From Thysanoteuthis rhombus (taxonomy: Eukaryota > Mollusca > Cephalopoda > Oegopsida > Thysanoteuthidae), in NCBI GenBank assembly GCA_963457665.1, contig OY735206.1:54259984-54323983 (forward strand): DNA of 64,000 nt. The letters are read 5' to 3'. A program made the translations under genes and the position numbers. The notes beneath the pieces were generated by a model, which had not been told where the DNA came from, did not search any database, and saw only the letters and a list, made by a program, of their open reading frames with translations. Below are positions 60,481 through 64,000 of this stretch, one piece after another; within the stretch, counting starts at the first letter, position 1; each line of letters opens with the position of its first letter.

Positions 60481-60544
<64 letters not shown>
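60481..60544. repeat. (AT)n microsatellite with T tail
   Basis: 64 bp of pure AT followed by T14. Confidence 0.95.
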
Positions 60545-60552
<8 letters not shown>

Positions 60553-60696
60553 TTTTTGTTGCGAACCGACATTTTTATGGAGTCAAAGCCATGACAACTT
60601 TTCATGAATGCTTGTGCTACATGTGAGTGTGTTAGACAACGCAGATACGCTTTGCAGAGCCAATAATGTGTACAATTATTTGCTGGCCTTTAAGAA

Positions 60697-60710
60697 GAGA
60701 GAGAGAGAGA

Positions 60711-60741
<31 letters not shown>

Positions 60742-60846
60742 GGGGAGAGAGGGAGGGAGAAAGAGTATGTTCAGTCACAATATTAAATCCTGTTCCATCC
60801 TCTACGGTCATTGCCAATTATTACCGATCTACTTACATACTTATCC

Positions 60847-60899
<53 letters not shown>

Positions 60900-60905
60900 G
60901 AGAGG
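60697..60905. repeat. (GA)n and (GT)n microsatellite pair
   Basis: GA-GT-GA compound array at 60697-60765 and a purer GA array at 60849-60905. Confidence 0.9.
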
Positions 60906-61165
60906 GGGGAGAGAAGGACGGAGGAGAGTGGGTACTCACCTACATTTTTGTACTACACAATATTTCATTGCACTAAATCATCGAATAGAATAATACTCTC
61001 TTGCCCTAATACTTTGTACACAGCTCGTTTGCCTCATTGTTAATTTAATCAATGGCCTCTACTCTTAGTATTTTCGATCCAACAGTCTCTCGATATCGTT
61101 ATTTGAATTAGGAAAAATATCAATTGTGTTAATGACATGCAAATCATTCAGTAATGCAAACAATT

Positions 61166-61354
61166 ATCGTATTTGTCGGTATATAAGATACGCATTAGAA
61201 TTACAGGAAGAAAGTCAATGCAAATATTGCACAGTGGTATTATGACTAGTACATCGTCTACTGAAGCTTGTAAGGAACAGCTATGAGTTCCAGTGAGCGC
61301 TAGTCCCCCAGATACCTTTGTGATCTATGCGTCTTATAGGTTGTCAAATACGGT
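61166..61354 (+). mobile_element. MITE with GTATTTG...TATAAGA(C/T) termini
   Basis: The left end ATCGTATTTGTCGGTATATA continuing AGATACGCA and the right end, reverse complement ACCGTATTTGACAACCTATA continuing AGACGCATA, are inverted repeats of about 29 bp. Length about 189 bp, non-coding, flanked by ATT on both sides. Ends of the CGTATTTG(C)C...TATAAGACGC type occur on small DNA transposons in many animals. Confidence 0.7.
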
Positions 61355-62299
61355 ATTCAAAGAGAAAAAAATGCCCCCTTTATTAAGCATATACGAACAA
61401 ACGGGCTCCGTCTCTTATTTTCATCTTTATTATTTAGTTTTCAGAATTTAGTTGATTCTTTTAAATAGATGAGCAGTTTTTAAGTCCTTTACACATATCA
61501 TGAGCGGAATAATTAGCACCAAACTTGATCTAATACTTCCTGTGTCAGACAATTTGAACACCATTTATGCAGGCATATTAATCGGCTTTTTAAGCCCCTA
61601 AAATCTCTCAAAAACTCTGGTCGACTAAAAAGCCGAACATGAAGTTGCTGATACATAACAGAGACAAAAATGAAACAGTAACACATCCCAAATGAGGGGA
61701 GTGACACAACCGGTAGGCTTACTACCGTACGCATTTAGTATCGTTTTCGGAATTTCGAACTTGACCTTCATTCACTCAATAGATGTAAACCGTTCTCATT
61801 CCGTTGTCCACGCTAGAGAACATCTTGCATTAGCCAATTCCAAGCAAGTGTCGCGTTGTTCCAAGTATAATGTACTACTTTTTATTTTCTGTCTAAATGA
61901 GATGAAGATAATGAAGAGAACTCAGTCCCAACATACTAGTCCCGCTATACACGACACTCATCAACTCAATTACTATAACTAAAATTCTAAACAGTAATAT
62001 TTATGATAACAAAGATAATATAGAAACAAAGACTAGGTTAGGAAATTTTAAAAGGCCATAGAAAGAGCAAAACATAGACAAGTGATGCAAAGGCGATATA
62101 TGCGTCACTTTGTAGTATCTGTTCAACTAACCATTCGACTGTAGCCAGACGTACACAAAGATACGATCAATTATTTTGTATTATATGATCGGACTACTTT
62201 CCCCGTCTACGTATTTATCTTTTCACGGTTTGACTGTGTATCATCCAACCCTCGTTGGGTGTCGATGGTTCTAGAAATTGAAATCACTATTTGGAGCGC

Positions 62300-62482
62300 A
62301 TCCGGGTTGCGTTGTCGGTGAATTTTCTTGCATTTGGTAATCTGTTTTTGTTTTTTTTTCTTATGAGGAGAGGCTCCCAGATGCTATTGATATCAATACT
62401 TTGCCGGCTAATTGGTTCGACCGAAAAAAACAAAATCATGTGCCGTTTCCCTCAGTCGCCAATTCGACAACGCAACCCGGAT
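62300..62482 (+). mobile_element. MITE with ATCCGGGTTGCGTTGTCG termini
   Basis: ATCCGGGTTGCGTTGTCG at 62300-62317 is the exact reverse complement of CGACAACGCAACCCGGAT at 62465-62482, and a following AATT is shared. Length 183 bp, no transposase. AAAATCATGTGC inside is repeated just outside the right end. Confidence 0.75.
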
Positions 62483-62689
62483 ATACAAAAATCATGTGCT
62501 CTGAGTTGTGATTCAACTTTCTAGAGCCAACGACTTCTCGACAAAGGGTGGAGGGTACACGTCGTGGAAAGAATGTACACACAGACGAGGAAAATAGTCG
62601 GACTGCCACATACATTGTGATTAACACATCCCGCCTAACAAACAAAATTCAGACAAGAAGATACAATTGTTCTTATGAGGTGACTGGAT

Positions 62690-62880
62690 GCTGCTCGCAG
62701 CACCTATGAAACGCTTGCCAAAAGAGTCTGTCTTCAACTTGACTTGCCAAAGAAACAAAAAATCATGGTATATCAAGCAGTAGTTTAGCAAATTGCTTTA
62801 TGGATGTAAAACATGAACTCTATATCCTTCTGCTCATTCCCCTGAGTTCCACCTCTTAACCTAAAGATTGGAGCCATCGG
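62690..62880 (+). pseudogene. LINE reverse-transcriptase 3' remnant with stops
   Basis: From 62692 the plus strand reads ARSTYETLAKRVCLQLDLPK and KQKIMVYQAVV, then a stop, then QIALWM and another stop. This follows the pattern AFG.L.KRVW...L....K..VYQAVVL..LLYGCE.W of non-LTR retroelement polyproteins (family pattern, from memory). It runs directly into repeat family D. Dead remnant. Confidence 0.7.
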
Positions 62881-62939
62881 GTGAAATTGCAGCACTTGAC
62901 TAACGCTCGTATCCACTAGATGATGGATGAATTAGTACA

Positions 62940-63265
62940 AAAAGGAAAACAGGTCTGGTTAGTCATAATAGAAAGTGTCATATGACCAACATCTTTTGGC
63001 AGCATGTCTTGCTGGGGTGATCAATCAAATATAGGAAAAAAAGGGTGATCAATAAATAAGTTACTTATATTTCCTTTTATTGGATCACTAGAAGATCCGA
63101 ACCTCCCAAAAGATAAGTGTGAACACAAACTAAGTGATCCATTTAGCTCTATCAGTGCAGCCTGCCTACGTGATATATACATAGCCAGCCAGACCAACTT
63201 GAAAACTGAAGAAACCTATGCCGACAATCTTGGTGACAGTTTTGCTTGACAGTTTCTAATAACAG
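62940..63265 (+). repeat. Dispersed repeat family D, copy 2, downstream of the LINE remnant
   Basis: GTCTGGTTAGTCATAATAGA, GACCAACATCTTTTGGCAGC, GGTGATCAATAAATAAGTTA, GGATCACTAGAA, CAGCCAGACCAACTTGAAAA and GAAACCTATGCCGACAA match 25165-25620 in order. Confidence 0.65.
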
Positions 63266-63329
63266 GAGAATTAACGAATCGTGCATTGAATAAAGGTTTT
63301 TCGAATTTTCGAAACCGTTACCAAATACG

Positions 63330-63395
63330 ACAGGCACACTGAAGAAGGGTACAACGACCGAAATAATGTGACTAAAATAACTGAGACGAAGATAA
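63330..63395 (-). repeat. Family G half-copy
   Basis: CTGAAGAAGGGTACAACGAC followed by CGAAATAATGTGACTAAAATAAC is the reverse complement of the left arm region at 17495-17560. Confidence 0.5.
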
Positions 63396-63970
63396 AAGTT
63401 AAAATAGACCAGTGTATGATAGAGCTTGTTATCACAAGGCAGAAACTTTTCAGACAAGTGCTGATATTTAACTAAACTCTCAACTATGAAGATGGCAATG
63501 GATTTTAAGTGGGTCTTGTTTGGAGCACACACTATTTGTTTAAACGGTAGAAATCCAGGAAGAATAATGCTTCAGTTATCTCAAATTCGGATTCGATCGA
63601 CAAATGAGGCACTTGAAGATGAACCCTTCTAATATGTGACTCCCTATGAATACTGATGTTTACTTGAAGCCCTATATTGAGCCCGATTCTGGCTAAACGT
63701 TTCAACAATCTACTGAATACTTCAGACCATACAAAAAATCATAGAGTTGTATTAGCGATTTCCCAGTAAGATTTATAAGCCCAATTGATATGTTGCATAT
63801 CAACCGAAGGCCAAGATAATTACCTATTTTATGTCACTGTTTCATTGATTTAATTGTGTAATGTTGAGAAGAAAATCTCCCCTTAGCAGCAACTGTATAG
63901 GATCACTCGAACAATTGATCAGCCATAATAATTTCGGGAATTGCTTCATTTTGAGATTTTAGAACTGTTA

Positions 63971-64000
63971 GGTCTGTTCGGAAAGTATACAGATTTCGTA
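63971..64000 (+). mobile_element. Mariner-type terminal repeat at the window edge
   Basis: After TA (63969-63970), GGTCTGTTCGGAAAGTATAC is a typical mariner 5' terminus, differing from the CGAGGTCTRTC type at 3478 and 20114. The element continues outside the window. Confidence 0.55.

Larger units (their letters stand above)
59001..61160. other. Upstream intergenic region with microsatellites
   Basis: Contains CAT/ATC-rich repeats at 59499-59547, a (GT)n block at 59726-59770, a G9-10 run near 59964 with a GGCAGTGGCGTAGCA word (59921) also present at 8913, and the AT and GA arrays listed below. No gene seen. Confidence 0.5.

Overview
The window is a stretch of animal nuclear DNA. It is AT-rich and full of microsatellites and decayed transposons. 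It holds one convincing gene, read on the minus strand: a nuclear receptor of the NR6 group (Hr4 / GCNF type). I assembled it from five exons at the left edge (298..99, 2100..1116, 3009..2948, 4306..4158, 6568..5043), all with GT-AG borders and compatible phases, giving one uninterrupted 973-residue product. A sixth, more tentative 5' exon ends at 58611 and joins in frame (phase 0). It would add 28 residues and make the intervening intron about 52 kb, so most of the window would be intron 1 of this gene. The zinc-finger sequence is closer to insect Hr4 than to vertebrate GCNF, as I remember those families. Together with the huge intron, long (AT)n and (GA)n arrays and many small dispersed repeats, this suggests a lophotrochozoan, most likely a cephalopod mollusc (inference, not proven).

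Layout. 1-6568: the 3' UTR edge, the ligand-binding domain exons, a 62-bp micro-exon for the DNA-binding C-terminal extension, the two zinc-finger exons and the long low-complexity N-terminal exon. The short introns hold a dispersed repeat (596-800), a complete but internally deleted mariner element (3478-3996) and a 216-bp tandem duplication next to a splice donor. 6569-58610: the presumed giant intron. It contains a nuclear-receptor half-site cluster (7644-7676), several TIR elements, six dispersed-repeat families in two to six copies, an opposite-strand repeat pair (44.6 and 48.9 kb), minisatellites, a 33-bp perfect palindrome, decayed transposon or LINE coding remnants and many microsatellites. 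58611-59000: candidate first exon and CpG-rich promoter-like segment. 59000-64000: sequence upstream of the gene, with two further TIR elements, a LINE reverse-transcriptase remnant and a mariner terminus at the right edge.

I see no second cellular gene, tRNA, rRNA or CRISPR array. Most other open frames are translated microsatellites or transposon relics. I did not find a clearly new biological system. The most testable points are the in-frame distant 5' exon, the half-site cluster in intron 1, the inverted repeat pair, and a frame-shifted transposon-like coding relic at 35.15-35.54 kb.
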